Shown here: in pieces, positions 16,466-24,640 of the stretch
Layout: each line of letters begins with the position of its first letter
How positions within the stretch are numbered: position 1 is the stretch's first letter
Source: Halomonas socia
GTDB taxonomy: Bacteria > Pseudomonadota > Gammaproteobacteria > Pseudomonadales > Halomonadaceae
DNA length: 64,000 nt
Direction: 5' to 3'
NCBI RefSeq assembly: GCF_010977575.1
Contig: NZ_CP048812.1
Span: 124,001 to 188,000, forward strand
Position numbers and translations under genes: made by a program
The notes under the pieces: model-generated
Seen by the model: the letters and a program-made list of their open reading frames with translations, nothing else
Databases searched by the model: none
What the model was told of the DNA's origin: nothing

Positions 16466-17139
16466 GTTATATCCTCCTTTAGCATGTACATTGAGAGAAC
16501 TTTATCAGCACAACGGTGTAAATAATCACACCGCTCTACAACCTTGTTGAGCCAACTCTTAAGGAAGCGCTATCTTGTACAGTGTGCATAGCAACTCCTA
16601 CGCATGCCTAACAATCATTGGTCTACACGTACTGATATTGTGTCAGCATACCTACAACATTCAGAAATGTTGCCTAGGAATGTCCTTCTTCTCCTAACCT
16701 ATTGATATTGTGAGACTTATACATATATTCAACTACTTATGCAGAACTCGCGCTTGCGCACTTTACTGGATAAAGGCTTCATAGGAGTTCACAGCCCACT
16801 AAGCTGATAGGTTAGTAACGTAATTTAGGTACGCTACCGCCCCTACCTGGCAGCATCGATGATGCCTCGCATCATCCTGGTGTGGCAGTCCATGCGTACC
16901 CTGTTACCGCACGGGCCATCTTAAGCGGCCTTTGTTTTATCAGCCTAACCGAGCGGCGTGCCAAGGGCAATCTCACAGAGGCATGATGCAGCGCTGTGGT
17001 CTCGAGGAAATCGCCAATGCTCAGCTTCGTTCAGCATGCCTACTGCTAGTCCTCGTTGACGATGAGCATCGACAGAAGCTTAGCGGTTAACCGTTAACGC
17101 TTAGCAGTCAGCTTTCTCTCTCGATGCAGGTGCCAGTTC
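16466..17139. other. Long intergenic stretch, no gene recognised
   Basis: About 670 bases, A/T-rich in its first half, with stops in all frames. It holds a perfect small hairpin GATGATGC/GCATCATC at 16858-16876 and an imperfect inverted repeat around 17079-17106 (GCTTAGCG with CGCTTAGC), which could end transcription of the regulator gene at 17140. No RNA gene or mobile element was recognised. Confidence 0.45.
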
Positions 17140-17979
17140 TCATTGTAGCCACTGCGCAAAGGATCGACTCTCGGGCTCCCCCTCCTTCGCAGCATAGTAG
17201 ACAAGGCGAAGGTGGCGCTCATCATCGATTATCAGGGTAGTATGCTCGAACGTCACATGACCCACTGCAGGGATCAGTAAATTGCGAATCCCCTGACATG
17301 GACCATGGATATCTTGCTGTTGCCACCAGGCCTTAAAGTCTGATGATACCGTTTCCAACTCTCTCACCAAATCAGTGATATCTGGGTCGTGGATGGCACG
17401 CACGAAGTCACGGCGAAAGCTCGATAATATCTGGCGTGCCTGGTCATCCCAGGGGGTAAAGAGTTCACGAAATACTGGGCTAGTAAACAGCATCCACAAT
17501 AGATTTCGCCGGTTCTCCGGAACACTCGTAAAGTCGAATACTCTATCGGCAGCTGAGTTCCAAGCCAGTACATCCCAGCGCAGGTTCAGCACATAAGCTG
17601 GACGAGCAGGCAGATCTTCTAGCAGACGGCTAACTATTACAGGTACCTTGCACGAGGTGTGCCCGGATTCCTGAGGCAGCCTGTGGTGAGCGAGTAAAAA
17701 CAAGTGGCGACGCTCGGTCGCATCCAGCTTGAGCACCCGAGCGAGATTGTCGAGGAACGTTGAGGACACCTTAATATCCCGCCCTTGCTCCAACCACGTG
17801 TACCAGGACAAACCAACCCCAGCCAAAGCCGCCACTTCTTCGCGCCGCAGCCCAGGTGTGCGGCGTCTGCCACCAACCGGTAAACCAACGTCCTGCGGTG
17901 AGATGCGCTCTCGGCGGCTCCGCAAAAAATCAGCCAATTCTGCCCGAGGGTGTTGCTCGAGTATCTGAGGGGAGCTCAT
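17140..17979 (-). CDS. XRE-family transcription factor with MmyB-like ligand domain
   Basis: A 279-residue regulator. The N-terminus (about 10-85) has the helix-turn-helix seen in this group: RRRTPGLRREEVAALAGVGLSWYTWLEQGRD. The rest (about 110-265) is the MmyB-like domain that binds fatty acid-like ligands, including NLRWDVLAWNSAADRVFDF and NLLWMLFTSPVFRELF. It is divergent from an MFS exporter gene at 18131 across a 150-base spacer, the usual layout for a local regulator of that exporter. Confidence 0.88.
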   Translation of the reverse strand: MSSPQILEQHPRAELADFLRSRRERISPQDVGLPVGGRRRTPGLRREEVAALAGVGLSWYTWLEQGRDIKVSSTFLDNLARVLKLDATERRHLFLLAHHRLPQESGHTSCKVPVIVSRLLEDLPARPAYVLNLRWDVLAWNSAADRVFDFTSVPENRRNLLWMLFTSPVFRELFTPWDDQARQILSSFRRDFVRAIHDPDITDLVRELETVSSDFKAWWQQQDIHGPCQGIRNLLIPAVGHVTFEHTTLIIDDERHLRLVYYAAKEGEPESRSFAQWLQ

Positions 17980-18130
17980 CCAGTTACCTCAAGTAATAGC
18001 ATAAACAGTCAAATTGTACTCTTCGGCAAGCCGCTGAAGAATACCTTACCTGGCTGACGAACCGAGCCAGAGATCTCATTTGATCAGAAAAAAATATTGA
18101 TATTGCGTAGATCTACAAGAGGTAATGAGT

Positions 18131-19330
18131 ATGCAAACGTCCAACCGATCCTCCACCTACCTAATAGCGTTGGGAGCTTTCTCCCTCGGCATGGCCTCTT
18201 ATGTTACTGCAGGGCTGATTCCGATGATTGAAGACTCCTTCGCGGTATCCGTGGCGGTGGCTGCACAGTTGGTGACCGCTTTCACTCTGGCCTATGGGCT
18301 GGGCTCTCCTATCTTCGTTGCCTTGACTCCAGCACACCATCAACGCACAGGTCTGCTGCTGGCCCTTGTCGCTTTCATCATCGCCAATGCTGGCAGCGCA
18401 TTGGCCGAGAACTTCACTGCACTGATGGCATGGCGTGCCATTGCCGGCATAGGTGCCGGCGTTTACCTGGCCATGGGCATTGGCGCCTCAGCCGCCTTAT
18501 CAACGCCTGAACATCGCGGCAAAGCTATCGCCATCATCATGGGCGGCATGGCCAACGGCGTGGTATTGGGCGTTCCACTCAGCCTACTGTTTGCAGATCA
18601 GATGGGGTGGCAATCAGCGCTGTGGCTTATAGCGCTCCTCGGCTTGATTGCCTTTATCGGCTTATTGCTGAAACTTCCCGCCCTGCCCGCCGCTAAGCCC
18701 AGCTCATTGGGTCAGAAGCTAGCGATCCTCAGCGACGGTCATGTACTGGTTATTCTGACGGTCTCTCTGCTGGCAGCCATTGCCAGTCTGGGAATGTATA
18801 CCTTCATCGCTCCCCTGATGACTGATCCAGCTTATGGCGCCGTACGTTCAGTCACTCCCTACCTCTGGGTTTGGGGCATTGGCGGAGTGCTGGGCAGCTT
18901 CCTCATCGGTCCGTTAGTGGATCGTCTCAAAGGCCCCCATCTGACCTTTACCATCATGCTGATTCTGGCAGCTTCTCTGTTTGTACTGCCGCTATCAGCC
19001 ACTCTTAACGCCTGGGTCGTGATGCTGCCGATCGCCGCCTGGGGCGCCGTAGGCTGGGCCCTGCAAGTGCCGCAAAACAATGAGTTAATTCGCGCTCGCA
19101 AATTACAAGGCGATGGCAACCTCGCCATTGCTCTGAATGAATCGGCCCTCTATCTAGGCAGCGCCATTGGCGCCGCGGCAGGCGGTTTTGTACTGTTGCT
19201 ACAGTTGCCGGTCTGGACACTAGCAGTTTGTGCTGGCGGTGTAGCCACGCTAGGGGCCATGTTGCAGACCATCAACCTGCGCCGGCGCCCAAGCCTAGCA
19301 GCCGAGGCGCTAGCCAAGCCCTGCAAATAA
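18131..19330 (+). CDS. MFS transporter, drug/sugar efflux type
   Basis: A 399-residue major facilitator protein with twelve hydrophobic segments, of the AraJ/YdhP-like group (SLGMASYVTAGLIPMIEDSF at the start; GAGVYLAMGIGASAALSTPEHRGKAIAI in mid N-domain). Such proteins usually export small hydrophobic compounds or sugars using the proton gradient. ATG 18131 was chosen over ATG 18125 because the AGAGG site is then eight bases away. The divergent MmyB-type regulator probably controls it. Confidence 0.85.
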   Translation: MQTSNRSSTYLIALGAFSLGMASYVTAGLIPMIEDSFAVSVAVAAQLVTAFTLAYGLGSPIFVALTPAHHQRTGLLLALVAFIIANAGSALAENFTALMAWRAIAGIGAGVYLAMGIGASAALSTPEHRGKAIAIIMGGMANGVVLGVPLSLLFADQMGWQSALWLIALLGLIAFIGLLLKLPALPAAKPSSLGQKLAILSDGHVLVILTVSLLAAIASLGMYTFIAPLMTDPAYGAVRSVTPYLWVWGIGGVLGSFLIGPLVDRLKGPHLTFTIMLILAASLFVLPLSATLNAWVVMLPIAAWGAVGWALQVPQNNELIRARKLQGDGNLAIALNESALYLGSAIGAAAGGFVLLLQLPVWTLAVCAGGVATLGAMLQTINLRRRPSLAAEALAKPCK

Positions 19331-19387
19331 GCCATCGACGTGGGCTGCTGGCTTGGGTGTCCAGGAGATGTTGACGCATACTTCTGG

Positions 19388-20008
19388 TCATTCGCGACGC
19401 GACATTAGCAGCCCTACCCCAGCACTCCCCATCAGCCCCGCGCATACCCGATTGAACAGCCGTCGCATCGCGGGACGTGAGAACCAGTGTTGCAGCACTT
19501 TGCCAAAGAACGCATATCCGGCGATGGCAACCCACTCGAGCATCAAGAACAGCACGCCTAGCACCAGGAACTGGCCCGCGACATTGCCTGCAGGGTCAAC
19601 GAACTGTGGCAGAAAGGCGGTAAAGATCAGGATCGCCTTGGGATTACCGGCGGCCAGCAGGAACTCTTGCCTCGCCAGTTGGAACAGGCTCTTTCCTCCC
19701 AGGGCGCCACCTCCACTGTCGGAGGTGTCAGCCGTCCAGAGCTGGTAAGCCAACCAAATCAGATATAGCCCTCCCACCACCTTTATCATCAGGAAGAGTT
19801 TTTCGGAGGTATATAACACCGTCGCCAGCCCAGTGGCCGCTAGCGTAATCATGCCCACGAATGCCACTAGGCGGCCGATGCCGGCATAGCAGGCCACTCG
19901 CACGCCGTAGCGTTTTGCGTTGGCCATGGAGAGCAGGTTGTTCGGCCCAGGCGCCATATTTAGCGCAAAGCACGCGGGTATGAATAGCAGTACGGTCATT
20001 AAGGTCAC
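19388..20008 (-). CDS. LysE/RhtB family amino-acid exporter
   Basis: A 206-residue membrane protein with about six helices and the family signature near the start (NMAPGPNNLLSMANAKRYGVRVACYAGIG), followed by GGLYLIWLAYQLW. Members export amino acids such as homoserine, threonine or lysine, or related metabolites. The ATG overlaps the stop of the upstream MFS gene by four bases, so both exporters are co-expressed, opposite a MocR regulator. Confidence 0.88.
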   Translation of the reverse strand: MTLMTVLLFIPACFALNMAPGPNNLLSMANAKRYGVRVACYAGIGRLVAFVGMITLAATGLATVLYTSEKLFLMIKVVGGLYLIWLAYQLWTADTSDSGGGALGGKSLFQLARQEFLLAAGNPKAILIFTAFLPQFVDPAGNVAGQFLVLGVLFLMLEWVAIAGYAFFGKVLQHWFSRPAMRRLFNRVCAGLMGSAGVGLLMSRRE

Positions 20009-21174
20009 GGTTGCGTCTCCTCCCTAAGATAGGCGCAGGCACGGCCATTACGCCGGATAACGCCGAGTGTCGCGATCACCCCAACCAACAGCGCCAGGCC
20101 AAAGATCCCCAGCGCGGCACCATGGCCCAAGGCATCGGCCAGTGTACCGGTGGTGATGACCGGAATGCTGAAGCCGAGGTAAGCCATCAGGAAATAGCCG
20201 GCGCTCGCCCGCGACGAGTGCTCCTGCGCCACGTCAAGCACGCCACTCAGGCCACCCAGATAGATAAAACCATAGCAGGCGCTACTTGCGGCAACGGTCC
20301 CCAGTAGCACGGCCACCAATTCGCCCTGCAACGCGCCCCAGGCAATCAGTGCATAGGCCAGTGGCAAGATGACCAGGCCCACTTGCGTCGCCATCTGCGG
20401 CGCCAGCCGCCTGGCCCAGGGTTGGAACAGCACACCGCAGCTGCAGATGCCAAAGGTCGCGAAACCGGCCCAGCCGGATAGGCCATGCCGCGCCAGGGTC
20501 GAGGGCAGAATCGCAATCACCAGCCCTACGCAGGCCCATGCCAGCAGAATGGCCACCCCATAGCCGAGGGCGCCTGGTGGGTAGGCCGGCAAGCGCAGCA
20601 TCCGCGCTTGGGCTTGGCGGGGTGCATCGTCCTTTAACGTTATCACTAGCATTAGGGCTAGAGAAGCGGCGCCCAGGTAGAGCCCCAGACTCGGTGGTGT
20701 CAGGCTTGGCGTGTGCAGCACGAACAGGCTGGTGAGGGCCGCTCCCAGGCCGAATCCCAGGGCAGTGCTCGCCGTTAGCCAGTTGGCCGGCCGGCGGGTG
20801 TCCTCAACGTTAAAGAAGCCACACATGTACGCCGGGGCGACGGCCGAGGTCAGTGCCGTACCGATCCCCATTAGAAAGCGGGCAAGGCCGAGGGTCACCA
20901 GCCCGGGCAGCGCCAACGTCAAGGCCGTGGCGGCCAGGCATAGCAGTAGCGCGGTGACGATCAACGGCTTGCGCCCCACCCTCTCAGAAAGCCCATTGAG
21001 CCCCAGCAACACCGGCAGGATGCCAAGCACATAGCAGGCAAAGGCAACGCTCGTGGCCGCCACGCCAGACCCGCTGCGGGCGGCCAAGGCATCATAAAGC
21101 GGCGCTTGCAGGTTCACCGCCGTGGTGATCATGCACAGGGCAAAGGCTAAACGGAGGGCAGCGGTTCGTGGCAT
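20005..21174 (-). CDS. MFS transporter
   Basis: A 389-residue major facilitator protein with twelve predicted helices (start MPRTAALRLAFALCMITTAV; signature GRKPLIVTALLLCLA in the loop after helix 2). ATG 21174 has an AAGGAG site nine bases upstream; the longer frame to 21231 adds a cysteine-rich tail of no resemblance. First gene of a two-gene exporter operon with lysE, divergent from the MocR-type gene at 21330. The substrate is unknown. Confidence 0.82.
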   Translation of the reverse strand: MPRTAALRLAFALCMITTAVNLQAPLYDALAARSGSGVAATSVAFACYVLGILPVLLGLNGLSERVGRKPLIVTALLLCLAATALTLALPGLVTLGLARFLMGIGTALTSAVAPAYMCGFFNVEDTRRPANWLTASTALGFGLGAALTSLFVLHTPSLTPPSLGLYLGAASLALMLVITLKDDAPRQAQARMLRLPAYPPGALGYGVAILLAWACVGLVIAILPSTLARHGLSGWAGFATFGICSCGVLFQPWARRLAPQMATQVGLVILPLAYALIAWGALQGELVAVLLGTVAASSACYGFIYLGGLSGVLDVAQEHSSRASAGYFLMAYLGFSIPVITTGTLADALGHGAALGIFGLALLVGVIATLGVIRRNGRACAYLREETQP

Positions 21175-21329
21175 GGGACAACACTCCTTGGCGGACGAGC
21201 ACATCGATGGCATGGCATCTGAGGCTCGCATCCGTATGCCGCCGCGGTAAGGTACACTTCACCCCGGTTATCCCTGCACTGTTCACGCGTTTTGCCGAAC
21301 GGTTGGTTGCAACGGAGAGTCTCCTGCCC

Positions 21330-22727
21330 ATGAAGCTGCGTCTCGACAGGCACTCGAGCACGCCCCTCGTCCAGCAACTGGTGGAGGGCATTGGCGCCTG
21401 GATCGAACAGCACGCTGCCGGTGGCGGCCAGCGGCTACCCTCCATCAGACGCCTCTCGGCGGATCACGGCATCAGCCGCAATGCGGTGATCGAGGCCTAT
21501 GAACAGTTGGTGGCACATGGCGTGATTCGCGCCAGGCCCGGCGCCGGTTTCTATGTCGCCGTCAGTGCACCCCGCGAAACGCAGGCGGCAGCCAGCGGCA
21601 TGGAGGATGTCACCGATGAGATGTGGCGACTCTTCGAAGCGGATGAGGGCGACCTGAAGCTGGGATGCGGCTGGCTGCCGAATCAGTGGCGGGAGCATGA
21701 CGACCTGGCCTACGCCATTCGCCAGGTGGCACGTCAGGGCGGCGCGAGCCTCTTCGAGTACAGCCCGCCCATGGGCACGCTGCGACTGCGACAGCTGGTT
21801 CAGGAGCGACTGCGGCGGCTCGACATCAACACCCAGCCCAACCAGGTCCTCATGACCGGCGGCGGCAGCCACTCGCTGGATCTCATCGTGCGGCTGTTGC
21901 TCTCTCCCGGCGATGTGGTGTTCGTCGAGGCCCCAGGCTACTACAACCTGTTCGGCCTGCTCCACCTGCAGGGCGTCACGGTGATTGGCGTTCCCCGCCT
22001 CTGCGATGGGCCGGACGCGCAGCGCCTCGAGACACTGCTTAGCCGCTACCGGCCCAAGCTGTTCTTCACCAACAGCGTGTTCCAGAACCCCACCGGCACG
22101 ACCCTGGCGCCCACCGTCGCACATCGTGTGCTGCAGCTGGCGCAACGCCATGACGTTCAGATCGTCGAAGACGACATCTATGCCGACTTCCAGCATGACC
22201 CTACGCCACGGCTCGCGGCCCTGGATGGCTTGGAGCGGGTAATTTACCTGGGCAGTTTCTCCAAGAGCCTGTCCAGCGCATTGCGGGTGGGCTTCATTGC
22301 CACCCAGGCTCCGCTGCTGAAGCGCTTGGTCGATATCAAGATGCTCACCACAATCTCCACCTCGCCTTTTGCCGAGCAGGTGGTGGCCACCATGCTGGAG
22401 AACGGCTCTTACCGAAAATTGACGGAGCGGCTCAGGATAAGGCTCGCCGGGCAGATGGCCGCGACGCTCGAGCTGGTGAAAAAAGCCGGTTGGGAGGTGT
22501 TCTATCCCCCAGCCGGCGGCATGTTCATCTGGGCTCGCCACCCTGCCGTCGAGCGCTCCTCACAGCTCGTGGAGCGGGCCGCTCAGCTCGGCATTCGACT
22601 CTCCCCGGGGGATGTGTTCTTCCCCCACAGAGATGCCTCGCCCTGGCTGCGTCTCAATGTGGCCTATGCCAGCGACCCTAGGGCAGCAAGCTTCCTCAAC
22701 AGCCCAGTGGCTTGCTACCACCCATAG
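21330..22727 (+). CDS. MocR-type regulator (GntR helix-turn-helix fused to aminotransferase)
   Basis: A 465-residue PLP-dependent transcription factor. The N-terminal winged helix (about 1-75: STPLVQQLVEGIGAWIEQH then LPSIRRLSADHGISRNAVIEAYEQL) is joined to a class I aminotransferase-like domain (about 110-460) with the PLP lysine in LGSFSKSLSSALRVGF and the Asp region VEDDIYADF. ATG 21330 begins the family homology; the frame upstream to 21168 overlaps the MFS gene start and is rejected. Such proteins generally control an adjacent transport or vitamin/amino-acid gene, here the divergent MFS-LysE exporter pair. Confidence 0.9.
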   Translation: MKLRLDRHSSTPLVQQLVEGIGAWIEQHAAGGGQRLPSIRRLSADHGISRNAVIEAYEQLVAHGVIRARPGAGFYVAVSAPRETQAAASGMEDVTDEMWRLFEADEGDLKLGCGWLPNQWREHDDLAYAIRQVARQGGASLFEYSPPMGTLRLRQLVQERLRRLDINTQPNQVLMTGGGSHSLDLIVRLLLSPGDVVFVEAPGYYNLFGLLHLQGVTVIGVPRLCDGPDAQRLETLLSRYRPKLFFTNSVFQNPTGTTLAPTVAHRVLQLAQRHDVQIVEDDIYADFQHDPTPRLAALDGLERVIYLGSFSKSLSSALRVGFIATQAPLLKRLVDIKMLTTISTSPFAEQVVATMLENGSYRKLTERLRIRLAGQMAATLELVKKAGWEVFYPPAGGMFIWARHPAVERSSQLVERAAQLGIRLSPGDVFFPHRDASPWLRLNVAYASDPRAASFLNSPVACYHP

Positions 22728-22803
22728 CGTCAGTTCATGGAGGCATGAGATGGGGCACCTGGCAGGAGGAAGGCTCGCCGTTCTAGAGAACTTTCCACCA
22801 GAT

Positions 22804-22845
22804 AGCGTCCGCCGGCCTGGCATTGGCGCCAGACCGGCGGGCGCT
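22804..22845. terminator. Hairpin between convergent genes
   Basis: Long imperfect inverted repeat: outer AGCG/CGCT, middle CCGCCGG/CCGGCGG, inner CTGGC/GCCAG with single mismatches between blocks. It lies between the stops of the MocR gene and the leftward hydrolase gene and probably terminates both. No strong T-run is present. Confidence 0.55.
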
Positions 22846-22867
22846 GTCTGCAAAGCAGTCGGCCCCG

Positions 22868-24421
22868 CTATTGCGGCGGCTCGATCACCCAGGGCTCCAG
22901 CTCCACTTCGTTCCTGCAACTGTCATCGACAGGCTCGTTCGGATCGTCGAGAAAGGCATTGATCATGGTGGAGCGACACTCATTGACGGGGTTGTGTCCC
23001 AGCCCTTGATATTCGACGTACTGCAGGTTGGGCATCGTCTTGCGAACATGCTCGCTCCAGCGCGTGCCACAGCAGGGGTCCATCTGGCCATGGATGGCCA
23101 GGGCCGGGGTATCCGATACCGGCGGATCGTTGTGTTCGGCGGGCACGTCACCGTCTTCGCCCCACCAGCCGCATACCCACGGGGGCTCGAAGCCCAGGAT
23201 CGCCGGCTCGGTCTGCACCGCGGCGATCGAGTCTTCGCGGGTGGGCCGGTTCGTGCCCATGTCGTTGCACACATGGGCGAGGAAGTAGCCCAGCGCATAG
23301 TTGGGAGCTTCCGGTTCGGCTTCGTACGCTTCGATGAGGAAGAACTCCTCTAGCCGCGTGTAGTCACCCGCCTGGATGTCGGCAAGCAGGCTGGGCAGTT
23401 CGGCATAGGCCCCAGGCAGCATCAGGTAGAGCGTGTCGAGGAAGGCGGCCCCGTCAAAGTAGAGTGTTTCACCATCGCTGGCGTCGCCGCCGACATCGAC
23501 CACGTAGGGCCTGCCATCCAGGGTGCGGCGTGCCCGGTCGAGCGCCAGCATCCAGTTGGGCAGCATCTCGCGGCACGCCTCGTCCTCGGCGGCGCACAGC
23601 GCCAGCGTATCGGTGAAGGTCTGCTTGGCGGTGTAGAACTCATCCACGGGCGCCCGGTTGCGCAGGTGGTTGAACCATGGCCAACCGAGGATGGCGGCGC
23701 GAATGCTGTCCGGATGGTACTGGATGAAGGAGAGCACGGTGCCACTGCCCGTCGAGGAGCCGAAGGCGTCGATGACATCGTACTCCAGCAACTGGCGTAT
23801 CTCGTCGACATCACGCGCCACGGCATATTGATTGTACTGGGCGACGTCGATGCCCTCTTCGGTGAGCTTCTGGTAGCACGCCTCCACCTCGCTGGTTATC
23901 GCCTCCAGGCGCTCCATCGGATTCAGCGACGAGGCAATCGCCGGTGTGTGGATGATGTTGTGGTAAGGCGACACGGCCGCGTAATCGGGGCACTCCAGCG
24001 CCGGCTCGCTATGGATGAAACCGCGGTGATCCATGGTCACCAGCGTGCGGTTACCGATATCCTTGCGCAGCTGCTCCATGTAGTCGCGCAGGCCCAGAGA
24101 GGAGTAGCCCGGCCCACCCGGGAAGAAGAACACCGGCATCTCGTCCGCATCGCCGTTTTCCGGCTCGATCACCGCCACCGGCACCTGGATTCGGTTGTCG
24201 CCGGGTTCGTCCCAGTTCTCGTGGCCGTGAAAGGTATAGCAGTCGGCACCCATCTCCGTGAGCGCTTCGGTCACGCACTCCGTGGATTCCAGCCGCGGTA
24301 TCGTGCCTGACTCGGTGGATTGCGCATTGGCGGTTGAATGTGCGATGAACAGCGCAAGCGAGAGAGCGCCTGTCAGGAGCCGACCACCCCCGTGCCCGTG
24401 CTGCCAGGGAGAAATAGTCAT
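22868..24421 (-). CDS. Secreted alpha/beta hydrolase, TAP/S33 peptidase-like
   Basis: A 517-residue hydrolase with a signal peptide (about 1-33, ending STANAQ). It carries the oxyanion segment FFFPGGPGYSS, a nucleophile elbow GSSTGSG (Ser in GxSxG), the acid near HGQMDPCCG and the base His in GLGHNPVNE, all in the order used by proline iminopeptidase-like and TAP-family enzymes. Several paired Cys near the C-terminus suggest disulphides, fitting a periplasmic or secreted protein. The substrate is unknown; peptidase or esterase are both possible. It is close to the right border of the accessory region. Confidence 0.82.
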   Translation of the reverse strand: MTISPWQHGHGGGRLLTGALSLALFIAHSTANAQSTESGTIPRLESTECVTEALTEMGADCYTFHGHENWDEPGDNRIQVPVAVIEPENGDADEMPVFFFPGGPGYSSLGLRDYMEQLRKDIGNRTLVTMDHRGFIHSEPALECPDYAAVSPYHNIIHTPAIASSLNPMERLEAITSEVEACYQKLTEEGIDVAQYNQYAVARDVDEIRQLLEYDVIDAFGSSTGSGTVLSFIQYHPDSIRAAILGWPWFNHLRNRAPVDEFYTAKQTFTDTLALCAAEDEACREMLPNWMLALDRARRTLDGRPYVVDVGGDASDGETLYFDGAAFLDTLYLMLPGAYAELPSLLADIQAGDYTRLEEFFLIEAYEAEPEAPNYALGYFLAHVCNDMGTNRPTREDSIAAVQTEPAILGFEPPWVCGWWGEDGDVPAEHNDPPVSDTPALAIHGQMDPCCGTRWSEHVRKTMPNLQYVEYQGLGHNPVNECRSTMINAFLDDPNEPVDDSCRNEVELEPWVIEPPQ

Positions 24422-24512
24422 TGGATGCCTCCATTACGGTTGTTCTTGCTGTTATCGGGGCCAGCCGATTCAAGCTAGTTAGCCGGCATGGGAGCGTCAA
24501 ACGAAGGTGTAA

Positions 24513-24607
24513 GGGCTCGCTGATGGCCAGTGCCTTGCGGAAGACGACATAGAGCTTCGCACCTGGCCAGCACGCTCGACGGCGAGCGTGTGATGATCGA
24601 GGCGTGA
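24513..24607 (+). pseudogene. Degenerate second copy of the nirD 3' end
   Basis: In plus-strand frame from 24513 the DNA reads GLADGQCLAEDDIELRTWPA and, after a one-base loss near 24574, LDGERVMIEA then TGA at 24605-24607. This lines up without gaps with the last 32 residues of NirD at 8594-8974 (LEDGSCVEDEGVTLRTWPAR then FDGERVVIEA). Nothing upstream resembles the rest of nirD. The divergence shows it is not a recent exact duplication. It marks the right edge of the segment bounded on the left by intact nirD. Confidence 0.8.
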
Positions 24608-24610
24608 GAA

Positions 24611-24635
24611 CACGGGCACCCACCGGGCGCCCGTG
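24611..24635 (-). terminator. Hairpin after poxB
   Basis: CACGGGC (24611-24617) pairs with GCCCGTG (24629-24635). Read leftwards it follows the poxB stop by five bases; downstream bases TTCTC give only a weak T-tract. Confidence 0.55.
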
Positions 24636-24640
24636 CTGAT

